From positions 65,485 to 129,484 of the forward strand of contig SWDM01000018.1 in the NCBI GenBank assembly GCA_005116835.1: a DNA stretch of 64,000 nucleotides, read 5' to 3'. The stretch is from Nitrospira sp. Lineage in GTDB: Bacteria > Nitrospirota > Nitrospiria > Nitrospirales > Nitrospiraceae. The position numbers and the translations under genes were made by a program. The notes beneath the pieces were generated by a model, which did not search any database, was not told the origin of the DNA, and was given only the letters and a program-made list of their open reading frames with translations. How positions within the stretch are numbered: position 1 is the first letter of the stretch; every line of letters starts with the position of its first letter. Positions 17,265 to 25,435 of the stretch are shown piece after piece.

Positions 17265-18005
17265 CTACGCCTTGACGCAGTCGATCAGGATTGCGGGCGG
17301 ATAGTTGAGAAAATCCGCCCAGAACTGACGATCGTCGCCCGCTTGAGGGTCCGGAGCAAGCTCCAGCGGATGGACTGCAAAATTGCGAAACCCTGCGTCG
17401 TAAAATGCCGACTCGTACGCGTCGATCGGAATATAGTAGTTTTCAATCTTGAATGAAGAGTCTTCCAGGTTGATCGTCCAAAGGATCGGAGCGCCCTCAA
17501 AGACTCGATCGGCTAAGTCGATGGTAAAGCCGTACCTCCGGTAATCGGGAACCTTGAAAGCGTACAGATCCGGATTTGTATTGATCGTAACGAATCGACC
17601 CCCTGGTTTAAGCCGTCGCGAGAGTCCCCGGCACATGGACGCGAGCTCTGCACGATCATGGGCGTACACGAGCAGCCACGCGGACACCGCCAAATCGAAA
17701 TCTTGTTGCGCGACGGCCTCGCGGGCGTCCTCAACCCGGTAGGCGATGCCCAGCGGTTCATTCGTCTCCTGGGCGCGAGCCAAGTCGACCATGCGCTCGG
17801 ATATGTCGACGCCTACCATCTCCTCAGCACCGGCCCTACGGAGCTTGCGCGTGAAATATCCCTCGCCGCAGGCAACATCCACTACTTTCTTTCCGGCAAG
17901 GCTCCCGATGAGCTTCATCAACGAGAACGTTTCGATCCGCGTGCGCCAGAGCTGCTCCTTGGCCTTCTTGTACTGTTCAGCAATCAGATTGTAATCAGTC
18001 GTCAT
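17265..18005 (-). CDS. SAM-dependent methyltransferase (class I)
   Basis: 246 aa from ATG 18005 (AAAGGTG upstream). Motif I is VVDVACGEGYFTRKL, followed by GVDISERMVDLA (motif II acidic residue) and VEDAREAV; RLKPGGRFVTINTNPDLY is the usual post-motif region. Residues ~165-246 form the substrate part. The substrate is unknown; closest in style to UbiE/type-11 small-molecule methyltransferases. It is isolated between repeat-rich stretches, so context gives no pathway. Confidence 0.75.
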   Translation of the reverse strand: MTTDYNLIAEQYKKAKEQLWRTRIETFSLMKLIGSLAGKKVVDVACGEGYFTRKLRRAGAEEMVGVDISERMVDLARAQETNEPLGIAYRVEDAREAVAQQDFDLAVSAWLLVYAHDRAELASMCRGLSRRLKPGGRFVTINTNPDLYAFKVPDYRRYGFTIDLADRVFEGAPILWTINLEDSSFKIENYYIPIDAYESAFYDAGFRNFAVHPLELAPDPQAGDDRQFWADFLNYPPAILIDCVKA

Positions 18006-18197
18006 CTTCGCACCTTTCTCAATCCACGCGAAGCCTAGAATGTACCGCACGATACCCCAACGGCTTCCCACTGTATGACTTCGATGCAGTGGTCAGCTGG
18101 GGGGAGTATCTTCTTATAGAGGAATCGCTTCCTGCAACAGGTTTCTTACTCCGATTGCTGGCTTTTCACTCGTGTAATCAACGCCGGCATCGACACC

Positions 18198-18365
18198 ATG
18201 AATCGGTTCTGGGATCTCTCCAACGGCCGCTGCTTCAGGACGATCAAGGCCCATACCGCAGCCATTCGCGGCATTACCCTGTCACAGGATGGGATGAAAC
18301 TGGCCAGCGGGTCATGGGATCGCACAGTGAAGCTATGGGAAGGCGGTGCGGAACCCACCGAGTAG
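18198..18365 (+). pseudogene. 3' fragment of a WD40 gene (partial copy of the 14.8-15.9 kb gene)
   Basis: An in-frame 55-codon fragment (RFWDLSNGRCFRTIKAHTAAI ... SWDRTVKLWEGGAEPTE) nearly identical to the last WD40 repeat at 15751-15918, including the stop and some 3' flank (GAGCGGCGCTCAGATTCTC). All other blades are missing. A duplicated scrap, not a functional propeller. Confidence 0.8.
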
Positions 18366-18556
18366 TCAGTCTGAGATCGATCTCAAGGATTGAGCGGCGC
18401 TCAGATTCTCGGACGTGCGGTGGCATGGCCCTTCCACTCCAAGGCCTCCCGGAAGAGCCCTTTCGGACTTTGCCAGACGGTATCCTGCCTATGCTACTCA
18501 CGCAGCCTAACCTATAGACCCAACCTTGCCGTGCACGATGATATCTGCTAATGTCT

Positions 18557-18573
18557 ATACAACTGCCATACAA
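18557..18573. promoter_or_regulatory. Direct-repeat operator candidate for the Phd-type antitoxin
   Basis: ATACAA is repeated with an 11-bp period (ATACAACTGCCATACAA) just upstream of the GGAGG ribosome site at 18576-18580. The position fits antitoxin autoregulation. Confidence 0.35.
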
Positions 18574-18586
18574 TTGGAGGCCTGAC

Positions 18587-18868
18587 ATGAGCGCGACAAG
18601 CATCGTTCGAAAAGCGAAGCCGGTCAACGTGCGGGACGCCCAAGCGCAACTGTCAAAATTGATCCGCTCGAAATCTCCCACGATGGTTCTCTCCCATGGC
18701 AAGCCAGTGTCGTTCCTTGTTCCCTACGAAGACATGCTGAATTTGATCGACACCCTCGACGAGTTAAAGGACAAGAAACTTCTCGGGGAAATCGAACGGG
18801 GACGAATCGAGTACGGGCAAGGGAAAGCAGTCCCTGCGGAGAGGCTCTTCAAGAAAATGGGACTCTAG
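18587..18868 (+). CDS. Phd/YefM-family antitoxin
   Basis: 93 aa from ATG 18587, chosen because TTGGAGG lies six bases upstream (the frame is open from 18551). VNVRDAQAQLSKLIRSKSPTMVLSHGKPVSFLVPYEDM is the Phd/YefM DNA-binding pattern; the acidic/helical C-terminus would wrap the toxin. The next gene starts on the base after its stop, so the pair is co-translated. Confidence 0.8.
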   Translation: MSATSIVRKAKPVNVRDAQAQLSKLIRSKSPTMVLSHGKPVSFLVPYEDMLNLIDTLDELKDKKLLGEIERGRIEYGQGKAVPAERLFKKMGL

Positions 18869-19168
18869 GTGGAATACGACGTCGTATTCCCAAGCGAGAG
18901 GGTCGAACGTCTCTTCCAAAAGACATTGGAAAAGATTCCCAACGACTACAGAGCCGCTATCGTTGCCGCCGTCAGATCACTCACAACCAATCCAAGACCT
19001 CAGGGCAAGCGCACGAAGAAGCTGATAGGAGAACTCATCGTGTCACGCTTCACCGCCGAATATCGGCTGCGAGTCGGCCCTTACCGAGTGTTGTACGATG
19101 TCGACGACCAGCGCAAGAAGGTCGTGCTTCTCAAACTCGCCAAACGAAACGAACAGACCTACGGTTAG
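18869..19168 (+). CDS. RelE/ParE-family toxin
   Basis: 99 aa with a GTG start directly after the antitoxin stop. FPSERVERLFQKTLEKIP, LTTNPRPQGKRTKKLIGELIVSRFTAEYRLRVGPYRVLYDVDDQRKKVVLLKLAKRNEQTY is the RelE/ParE fold with the usual R-x-G-x-Y-R-V-x-Y-D core. It either cleaves mRNA on ribosomes (RelE) or poisons gyrase (ParE); the sequence does not decide which. Confidence 0.85.
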   Translation: MEYDVVFPSERVERLFQKTLEKIPNDYRAAIVAAVRSLTTNPRPQGKRTKKLIGELIVSRFTAEYRLRVGPYRVLYDVDDQRKKVVLLKLAKRNEQTYG

Positions 19169-19196
19169 CAGCCTCGCACGAAATCTGCAGGGGCAT

Positions 19197-19360
19197 ATGA
19201 TAAGCAACACGACGACCACTCCTTACGATGTTACCGAACACCTTCGCACTCCGGAGGTAATGGCGGTGAATTTAGAGGCCTGCCTGGAAGAAACTGGTGG
19301 CAATTCAGAGCGCTGGGACTGAAGTTGCATACCGAAGCGCCCCGTAGCCGACTTCGCACA
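19197..19360 (+). pseudogene. Internally deleted addiction-module antidote gene
   Basis: The frame from ATG 19197 (TTPYDVTEHLRTPEVMAVNLEACLEETGG) is the N-terminus of the HTH addiction-module antidote family, but it stops at 19322. Directly on, another frame reads ALGLKLHTEAPR, that family's C-terminus. The central HTH is missing: an internal deletion plus frameshift. Confidence 0.7.
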
Positions 19361-19369
19361 TCAACATTG

Positions 19370-19591
19370 CGCCCAAGCAGCCGGGCAACAAATTGGAATT
19401 CGATGAAGAGTTAAGGAGACTGACCCTTTACACTTCCCCCGTTCGTGAAGAACGGCAGGAAGGACACCCATTCTGGCCTTGTGTTCCCGAAACGCGCAGA
19501 CGAGATCTATCCTCAATAAGTCCATACTCACCCCTGACCCTCAATCTGCTCACAGCCGGACAGTAGACGGCTCACATTCTCCGCCGTGAAC
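19370..19591. other. Gene-poor gap with dispersed repeat
   Basis: No gene seen. 19510-19552 carries another copy of the TCAATAAGTC...CCTGACCCTCAATCTG element. Confidence 0.5.
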
Positions 19592-20383
19592 TTACGCTTG
19601 TGCGCGTTGCAGAAAATATCTACAGGTCAAAACACCAATTAGATACAGCGACAGCACGGGGGTGATGAAGAGCATCATCAGCGGCCAGAGATTAGATTTG
19701 GCAAACAGTGCGATGCCTGTGTAGACAAGCAACGGCGCCATCACCAGCAATGGCACTAGAGCGGCTTTGCGCCAAGCGCCTTGGTACTTCTTCAGCATAT
19801 AAATCTGCAACAAGAAATACAGTGGGATAGTCCACGCCATCAAGGGAATGAGTATGTCGAGCATGTCAAACCCACCCCCACTTCCGGATGCTGATGCCTG
19901 CAGAGCCTGACTGGTCATGCTCTGATGGATGGAATTCAGTTGCGTTACCCACGGTGCGCGTTCACGCCACTTCTGCGGCGTAATCCCATTCCATTTCATG
20001 TTGATTGGCACGGACAAGGAGTCGAGCTGTTTCCAGTATTTATCCGAGATCTTTATGCGGATTTCATCAATGCTGGTTTCCTTGTCGAAGGAGAGCCACG
20101 CGATAGCTTCACCACTGCCTGCCGGATAAGACGGCACCGTGTTCATCGCAACAGATTTCTGGATTTTCACGCCGCTGGAATATCCGGCTGTCTCAAAACG
20201 CAATGGCACGTCACTTTGATACGTAATATGAACAGATAGTGGTTCATTCGCATGTAATACCGACTCCGTCTTCGGATCAGTTTCGACAATTGTGGCGTGG
20301 ACCGCTGTTTGTGCCGACACCGGCATCGCGGGCAAACCCAACACCATCGTGCTTGTTAGGAAAAGTCCTCGAAGTGTCTGCAT
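19592..20383 (-). CDS. Membrane protein with signal peptide and periplasmic domain, unknown function
   Basis: 263 aa. The signal peptide ends near PVSAQTA. Residues ~27-150 form a soluble beta-rich domain (VHATIVETDPKTESVLHANEPLSVHI...), and the C-terminal ~90 residues contain about three hydrophobic spans (MLDILIPLMAWTIPLYFLLQIYML; AALVPLLVMAPLLVYTGIALF; LMMLFITPVLSLYLIGVL). No family recognised. It lies alone among toxin-antitoxin debris. Confidence 0.65.
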   Translation of the reverse strand: MQTLRGLFLTSTMVLGLPAMPVSAQTAVHATIVETDPKTESVLHANEPLSVHITYQSDVPLRFETAGYSSGVKIQKSVAMNTVPSYPAGSGEAIAWLSFDKETSIDEIRIKISDKYWKQLDSLSVPINMKWNGITPQKWRERAPWVTQLNSIHQSMTSQALQASASGSGGGFDMLDILIPLMAWTIPLYFLLQIYMLKKYQGAWRKAALVPLLVMAPLLVYTGIALFAKSNLWPLMMLFITPVLSLYLIGVLTCRYFLQRAQA

Positions 20384-20584
20384 AGACGCTCCTTGTGTGT
20401 CTTCATAACACTCGCCAATAGGTTGTGTTGGAAAGTATCACGCAGATGCCAGCCCAATGTCCGAAAGTAGCATTCGAAATAATTTGCCAGCTAGCGTGTT
20501 CAGTTCTCGATTTTGCACCACCTCCCGCTTGATCGGCAAGCGAAAGTGTAAGATCAAGAACTGACACCGATCTCCCTCCCCGCG

Positions 20585-20655
20585 AACGAAGCCAGGATTT
20601 CGACACCATTCTCAAGGTCTTCGGAGCGCTGGGACTAAAGTTGCATGCCGAAGCA
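20585..20655 (+). pseudogene. C-terminal scrap of an addiction-module antidote gene
   Basis: A plus frame reads QDFDTILKVFGALGLKLHAEA, the conserved end of the HTH antidote family. No start or HTH precedes it. The following bases (to ~20710) match those after the deleted copy at 19.34 kb, so both scraps derive from one ancestral unit. Confidence 0.65.
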
Positions 20656-20789
20656 TCCCGCGGTCGGTCTCGCACATCAACATCGCGCCCAAGAAACAAG
20701 GCAACAAAACGCCGAGCGGCGTAGTATGCTTCGGATCCGCTGAGAGTGGAATTCGAATTCCCGCGAACTCGCATCCGACATCAAGATGT

Positions 20790-20920
20790 TTTAAGCCGGC
20801 AGAGAATCGCAAGTACCAAGTCAAGCAACGACCAAACAAACCCTCGTGATAAGCGAACCCTCGCGCGGACGAGCTCCATCCTCAATTAGTCAATATTCAG
20901 GCCTGACCCTCAATCTCTCT
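20790..20920. repeat. Composite dispersed repeat
   Basis: 20790-20847 (TGTTTTAAGCCGGCAG, AAGTACCAAGTCAAGCAACG, AAACAAACCCTCG) matches 16905-16960, and 20879-20920 matches the ATAGTCA..CCTGACCCTCAATCT element. No gene is visible between 20656 and 21153. Confidence 0.65.
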
Positions 20921-21153
20921 CACTTTCCGTCCGGCGCCGAGGCAAAAATTACCCGCGGGAATGAAAAAGAGAAAAAGGGGACAGGCCGCTTACAAGCCCG
21001 TCGCCTCAACGCTTCACCACGTTCAGTGAGTTGCGCTGGTAGTTGTTGCCCTAGAAACCTCGCAACCTCTTCGCACCATCAGCAAGAATGCTTTAAGGTC
21101 TATCGGCTTCGTCTAGACAATGGAGAATGTCCCCATTTTCTCTCTGGGCGGGA

Positions 21154-22734
21154 TCATATATCCACGTCATCATCATCGGACTCATACTGAACGCCGCTGA
21201 GTTCACTTACATCTGTCTGCGGCAATGGAGTGAAATCAATTGTGGCGTTTGGATTGTAGAAAGTTACCCCAAGTTTTTTCATTGCAGCGAATCTCTCATC
21301 CTCATTCACATAATCGGATGTGCCTTTACTCGGCAACCATCCCTTGAGATTCCCTTCATAGCTTAATAGCCAATTGGCACCGTACAACTCTGATTTTCTT
21401 TTGCAGGAGGCCCATCTAGATAAGTCTAGCTTGCTACGTAGCAGACCTCGCTGTTCTGCATCCAAAGCCAACAATGCAGCCAAGGGATCATCTAGATCCG
21501 TAACTATCTTCACAGTGGTCACCCGTATAACGCACTTGAATTCAATTAGTGCCCAAAGTGCCCAAGCTACCTCACTGCTATGCCCAAGAGGTGCGTGATA
21601 TCGGATTTGATTATTCAGCACATCGCTAAGTAGGGCAAGGTTAATGCTATAGTCTTTATCTTTGTACCGGAGGAATTGCTCAAGCGCAGGACGGGTAGTA
21701 TTTGGTTCAACGTGCATACAATGAAGAACCAAGTTTTCAAATAGTTCCCAAATGTCCTCGCCAATAATTATGCTGTTTGTGCGCGCAATAGCATAGCTCA
21801 AAACTGATTCATCTGGATTCTCTTTCATCAGAACAAATGCCCTATCGAAAAACCTAACAAGATCAGATTCGCCTGCATTGCGGAAGTCGAAAGTCCTCAG
21901 CTCGTTTGCCCACGGTTTTTCCAATGGAAGAGGCAATTCATAGATTCTTGTCTTGACAGGGTTTAGCGCTAGCTCAAACTGCGTTAAGCCTTCCTGTAGT
22001 GTTGCCAGGGCCTTTTGGGCACCGGACATGGTATTAAAGCAGAGCTCGTAATCATCAACATGTCGGAAACCTTTCAGTTTTTTCACCTTCGTACTGAGCG
22101 TCTCGTCTACTGCTGCCAGGACTAATTCCGATAGGATGAATGACGTGTCTGGACCGATTGGTAGGCCCATAGTTTGATCGTCTTGGCATTTCCTGGCCCA
22201 TTTGTCCAAAGCATCGCCATATAGGGCGTCCTTCTTTTTCTTGTTCCTATTCGCTTTGGCAATGAGTTTTCCATGAACTGCCCACGGAATCGAATGTGTA
22301 TAGATGGAAGGATAGAAACGGGAAATGTCTGCCTTCAGTAAATATCTAGCACTGGCACGGCTAGTTGCGCGCAGAGAAGTAAATTTGTCCAAGTGTGAAC
22401 TAATGACAGCCCTCCCATTCCCTCCTGGTTTAGTCGCCGTGACTCCTGCGAGAGTCGATCTTTTTAACTGTGACTCGATATCTTTCCAATTGTTCTTCAC
22501 TTCAAGGCATAGGTTGTAATAAACAACAGGGTTGGGGATTCCGAGGGTACGTCGTAAAGTTCCTGGCCGAGCAAGATTGTACATTGTAAGTCGAGCACTA
22601 GGCGGCGTGCCAAAGTTACCAGGAAGGGATTGGGCGTGTTTAGTCATCACTTCAGCAAATTTCGCGGTTGTAAATGGCGGGGGTAATTCTTTTGGGAAAT
22701 ATCCCTTCTCTAATAGACTAGACACCGTTAGCAT
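21154..22734 (-). CDS. Reverse transcriptase, likely of the defence-associated (UG/Abi) type
   Basis: 526 aa. Polymerase motifs: motif A LLKADISRFYPSIYTH (D136), motif B GLPIGPDTSF (190-199), motif C FRHVDDYELCF (HVDD, 225-228), then ALNPVKTRI (motif D region). The tyrosine of YxDD is His here. The N-terminus (LLEKGYFPKELPPPFTT) and long C-terminal extension (~250 residues, helical, acidic tail SDDDDVDI) differ from group II intron and retron RTs; there is no maturase X or HNH domain. It follows the GHKL/nuclease gene by 43 bp in the same direction, so the two form an operon. RTs of the UG/Abi groups are known antiphage proteins; the subgroup was not determined. Base composition is visibly more AT-rich than in neighbours. 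Confidence 0.85.
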   Translation of the reverse strand: MLTVSSLLEKGYFPKELPPPFTTAKFAEVMTKHAQSLPGNFGTPPSARLTMYNLARPGTLRRTLGIPNPVVYYNLCLEVKNNWKDIESQLKRSTLAGVTATKPGGNGRAVISSHLDKFTSLRATSRASARYLLKADISRFYPSIYTHSIPWAVHGKLIAKANRNKKKKDALYGDALDKWARKCQDDQTMGLPIGPDTSFILSELVLAAVDETLSTKVKKLKGFRHVDDYELCFNTMSGAQKALATLQEGLTQFELALNPVKTRIYELPLPLEKPWANELRTFDFRNAGESDLVRFFDRAFVLMKENPDESVLSYAIARTNSIIIGEDIWELFENLVLHCMHVEPNTTRPALEQFLRYKDKDYSINLALLSDVLNNQIRYHAPLGHSSEVAWALWALIEFKCVIRVTTVKIVTDLDDPLAALLALDAEQRGLLRSKLDLSRWASCKRKSELYGANWLLSYEGNLKGWLPSKGTSDYVNEDERFAAMKKLGVTFYNPNATIDFTPLPQTDVSELSGVQYESDDDDVDI

Positions 22735-22777
22735 TCAACTCATGTCCTTAAAACTAAGAATGACTTGGAGGAGCTTG

Positions 22778-24781
22778 CTAGGCAGGGAATCCTATCTTCC
22801 TAAAGAATGCCTGATTCCGTTTTTGCGCATCGGCGATCAACTTGCTATAGGAAACCACTTCGCAGTATGCGCCGTAGTTTTCGTTGTAGCCAAAGAAGCC
22901 AAGGCCATCAGGTGTTGGCTTAAGGTTAAAGTTGCGCGCCCATTCCTTTAGCCTCGGGGTGAGGTCGCAAATTATATAGCAGTAAAAAGGCATGTTGTTT
23001 TGTATGGGGATGGGGCGGCCAGTGATGGACTTAGCCTTTCCCGCCCTTATTTCCTCTATGTACTTATAGACTTGGACAAAGGGATTTTCTTTTTCGGAAT
23101 AGTCGTCACGTAATGGCCTCTTAAATTCAACTATCGTAATGGAGGTGAAGGGCAGTTCTGATGTTTCTGTGAATGCAATAGCTTTGTCAAAAATAAGAAT
23201 GTCAGGTTCCTTCTTACTCTTATTTTCCAAAACACGTGATCTTTTAATCTGTTGGTCGGAATTCAAGCAAACATGGAATGCCAGTCTCTCATCAACTAAC
23301 CACAAATTGTGATCTTCAAAGAGTACATCATCTGATGATTTGCCTTGGGGAAATATAATGCTGTGAATGCGCTCTTCAGGTTTGTACTTGCCACCAGCTT
23401 CCATAGACAGTTGCTTCTGCAGAAACTCAATGATTGCCTTTCGATGGATGACATAGCGCGCGAGATCTGAACGATTTATTTCCGTGGTCTTTTCAAGGAA
23501 GTCGTCGAAACGCCTCCGGAATGATTCAAACTCAACTTCTTGCGGGGGAGGTGAATCGAGTAATTTTCGGCCCTCTTCTCTTAGATCAACTTGAATTTTA
23601 TGGTAAGCATCGTAAAGATGTCTGTCTATCTCATCATCAGTGGCTTCCGGATCGATCTCATGGATCGTTTTTTCTAGCCGATTCAGAATCGGCCTATACA
23701 TAGCTCCTTCGCCCTGGATGAATCGTTGAACTTTCTCGCGTTTTCTTCCAGCTATTGGCGCTGTGTATGGGGAGAGAAATTCCTCGCAATGACGATGAAT
23801 GCTTTCTCGTATATCAGCCAATGTAAATTCAGAGGCGTAGAGATTTGAGCCATCTTCGCAGAGACTGAATCCCGTACGATCAGCATTGACAGCATCATCA
23901 AGGACGACCGAGTTTACATAGGCTGCGTATACAAACTCATTGCCTTCTTCATCGGCGAGACGTCGGGCCATGTTGGGAATTCCAGTCAGCCGCTCTTTTG
24001 TAACCGCTCGATTATGAGCGCAAAGATAAAGGCGGTGTTCGCTAATATGATTCGAGTACAGCTTTACATGCACTACATCAAACGGGTTTCCTTGTATAAG
24101 TAGTTTCTTAACGTCGGATTGAACACCCATTGTACGATCATAGAAGTCGTCGAGCACCAGAGTCTCCTCAGTTGCTTGATCGTGAAGGATTATCGACGGA
24201 CAGGATGGCCCTAGAAAGTAATCAAGAAATTCTTCAACAATGTGAGCTGCTATAGTTTCCAGCCTTTTGGGACACTGCCTGCGATATTTTTCCTTGAATC
24301 CGATTAAGGAGAGAGATGTCACAAGCGCTGCACCATCCGCATCAGTAATTGAGTGCTTTTCTATGCCTGATCCCTTTGCGCAGAAGGTAAATCGCCTCCG
24401 GCTCTTTTTCTCATCCTGTGCAAACACGCTGTTAATAGTTACTTCATCAAAGGCTGCGAGCCACATAAAGCAGCCTACACCTTTACCGCCACGACTTGCT
24501 TTGAATGTGGTGTCCGATGTGGTGAATGCTTCGAAATTTGCCTCATCAAATCCAACTCCATTATCCAAAACCACGAACCCAACAATATCTGCAAGGTGCT
24601 GGTCAGTTAGAGAAAAGAGCGCACTCTTGTCTCGAATAATCGTTACTTTGATTTCTTGACGCTTTTCTTTGGCATCCTCAATCGCCTGGATTGAATTGAT
24701 GATGGCCTCGAAGAGTGGCAGAAGTGGCTTACTAGTGGGCAGTTGGACGTTTCGTACTCTACCTGCAACGTCAGTATTCAT
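22778..24781 (-). CDS. GHKL (HSP90-like) ATPase fused to a PD-(D/E)XK nuclease-like domain
   Basis: 667 aa from ATG 24781 (GAGAA upstream; a TTG extension to 24814 is unlikely). N-terminal GHKL ATPase motifs: N-box LFEAIINSIQA (E25, N29), G1 VLDNGVGFD (73-79), G2 GGKGVGCFMW (98-107). A long middle region includes AVNADRTGFS. The C-terminus has EPDILIF (525-531), then ITIVEFKRP (E552, K554) and QVYKY (from 570), the pattern of PD-(D/E)XK nucleases with a QxxxY motif. So an ATP-driven clamp probably controls a nuclease. It precedes and is co-transcribed with the reverse transcriptase. Functional reading is inference; the motifs are seen directly. Confidence 0.8.
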   Translation of the reverse strand: MNTDVAGRVRNVQLPTSKPLLPLFEAIINSIQAIEDAKEKRQEIKVTIIRDKSALFSLTDQHLADIVGFVVLDNGVGFDEANFEAFTTSDTTFKASRGGKGVGCFMWLAAFDEVTINSVFAQDEKKSRRRFTFCAKGSGIEKHSITDADGAALVTSLSLIGFKEKYRRQCPKRLETIAAHIVEEFLDYFLGPSCPSIILHDQATEETLVLDDFYDRTMGVQSDVKKLLIQGNPFDVVHVKLYSNHISEHRLYLCAHNRAVTKERLTGIPNMARRLADEEGNEFVYAAYVNSVVLDDAVNADRTGFSLCEDGSNLYASEFTLADIRESIHRHCEEFLSPYTAPIAGRKREKVQRFIQGEGAMYRPILNRLEKTIHEIDPEATDDEIDRHLYDAYHKIQVDLREEGRKLLDSPPPQEVEFESFRRRFDDFLEKTTEINRSDLARYVIHRKAIIEFLQKQLSMEAGGKYKPEERIHSIIFPQGKSSDDVLFEDHNLWLVDERLAFHVCLNSDQQIKRSRVLENKSKKEPDILIFDKAIAFTETSELPFTSITIVEFKRPLRDDYSEKENPFVQVYKYIEEIRAGKAKSITGRPIPIQNNMPFYCYIICDLTPRLKEWARNFNLKPTPDGLGFFGYNENYGAYCEVVSYSKLIADAQKRNQAFFRKIGFPA

Positions 24782-24789
24782 AAGGAATT

Positions 24790-25435
24790 CTCGCTTTGTG
24801 AGAAGATTGGGCAATATTCTACCTGGTTAGAGTCAGCCTGGTCCATCCCTGGTTGTGTACCAGTGGTATTTGATGGCGTGCAGAGGAAGGGAAATTCCTC
24901 AGGAACGTTAATGGAGACTTAACAGCCTTCTGGAAAGATCGCTTCGTTTATTCCGAGCAGGGTCAGGCCTAACAGCAGTCTGTCCCTGACCACACTCTTT
25001 AAATCGTGGGCAACGTGGCTCACTCGCAACTGCGGCCGTCGAGCGAGCACATTCCGATCATGCGCGCTCCGTGAGCAAGGGGTCAGCACGGGTGCCTTTC
25101 CTCCCTCACCCTCTACGAGCACGAAGGGCACATGGCCGCCCCTCCCCCATTCTTCCAAGTATACTCATTCTCTCTTCAGTGATGGGGGTTGATTGATCTT
25201 CCACTGCGCGTAACTTTCTCACCCGCCCACCTACTGGCACGCCGAGACGTGCCAGTAACCCGAGCGAGGGCTTCCGCGACCGCGCGTTGCGCGAGCACAG
25301 AAGATCATCAGCCCCCATCCCCTCCTTCTCTATTTCGTTTCCAAGGGTGGCCTGGTTGATCCTCGATTGCGCGCATCGAACGAGCACTTTCTGAATGTGC
25401 GCGTTCTGCGAGCAAGAAGGGCACCTGGCCGCTCC
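24790..25435. other. Gene-poor stretch of inverted repeat fragments
   Basis: No credible gene. 25170-25430 contains repeats related to the 16.98-17.10 kb stretch in opposite orientation (GATTGATCTTCCACTGCGCG, CACAGAAGATCATCAGCCCC) and two segments that resemble each other (CGAGCACATTCCGATCATGCGCG near 25040; CGAGCACTTTCTGAATGTGCGCG near 25380). Confidence 0.55.

Noticed and set aside
21154-24781. Retron (RT with msr-msd RNA)
   Set aside because: No inverted-repeat msr/msd region seen next to the RT; only a 43-bp gap to the GHKL gene.
24919-25387. Two minus-strand frames of 79 and 93 aa
   Set aside because: Made of dispersed repeat sequence; no ribosome site or family.
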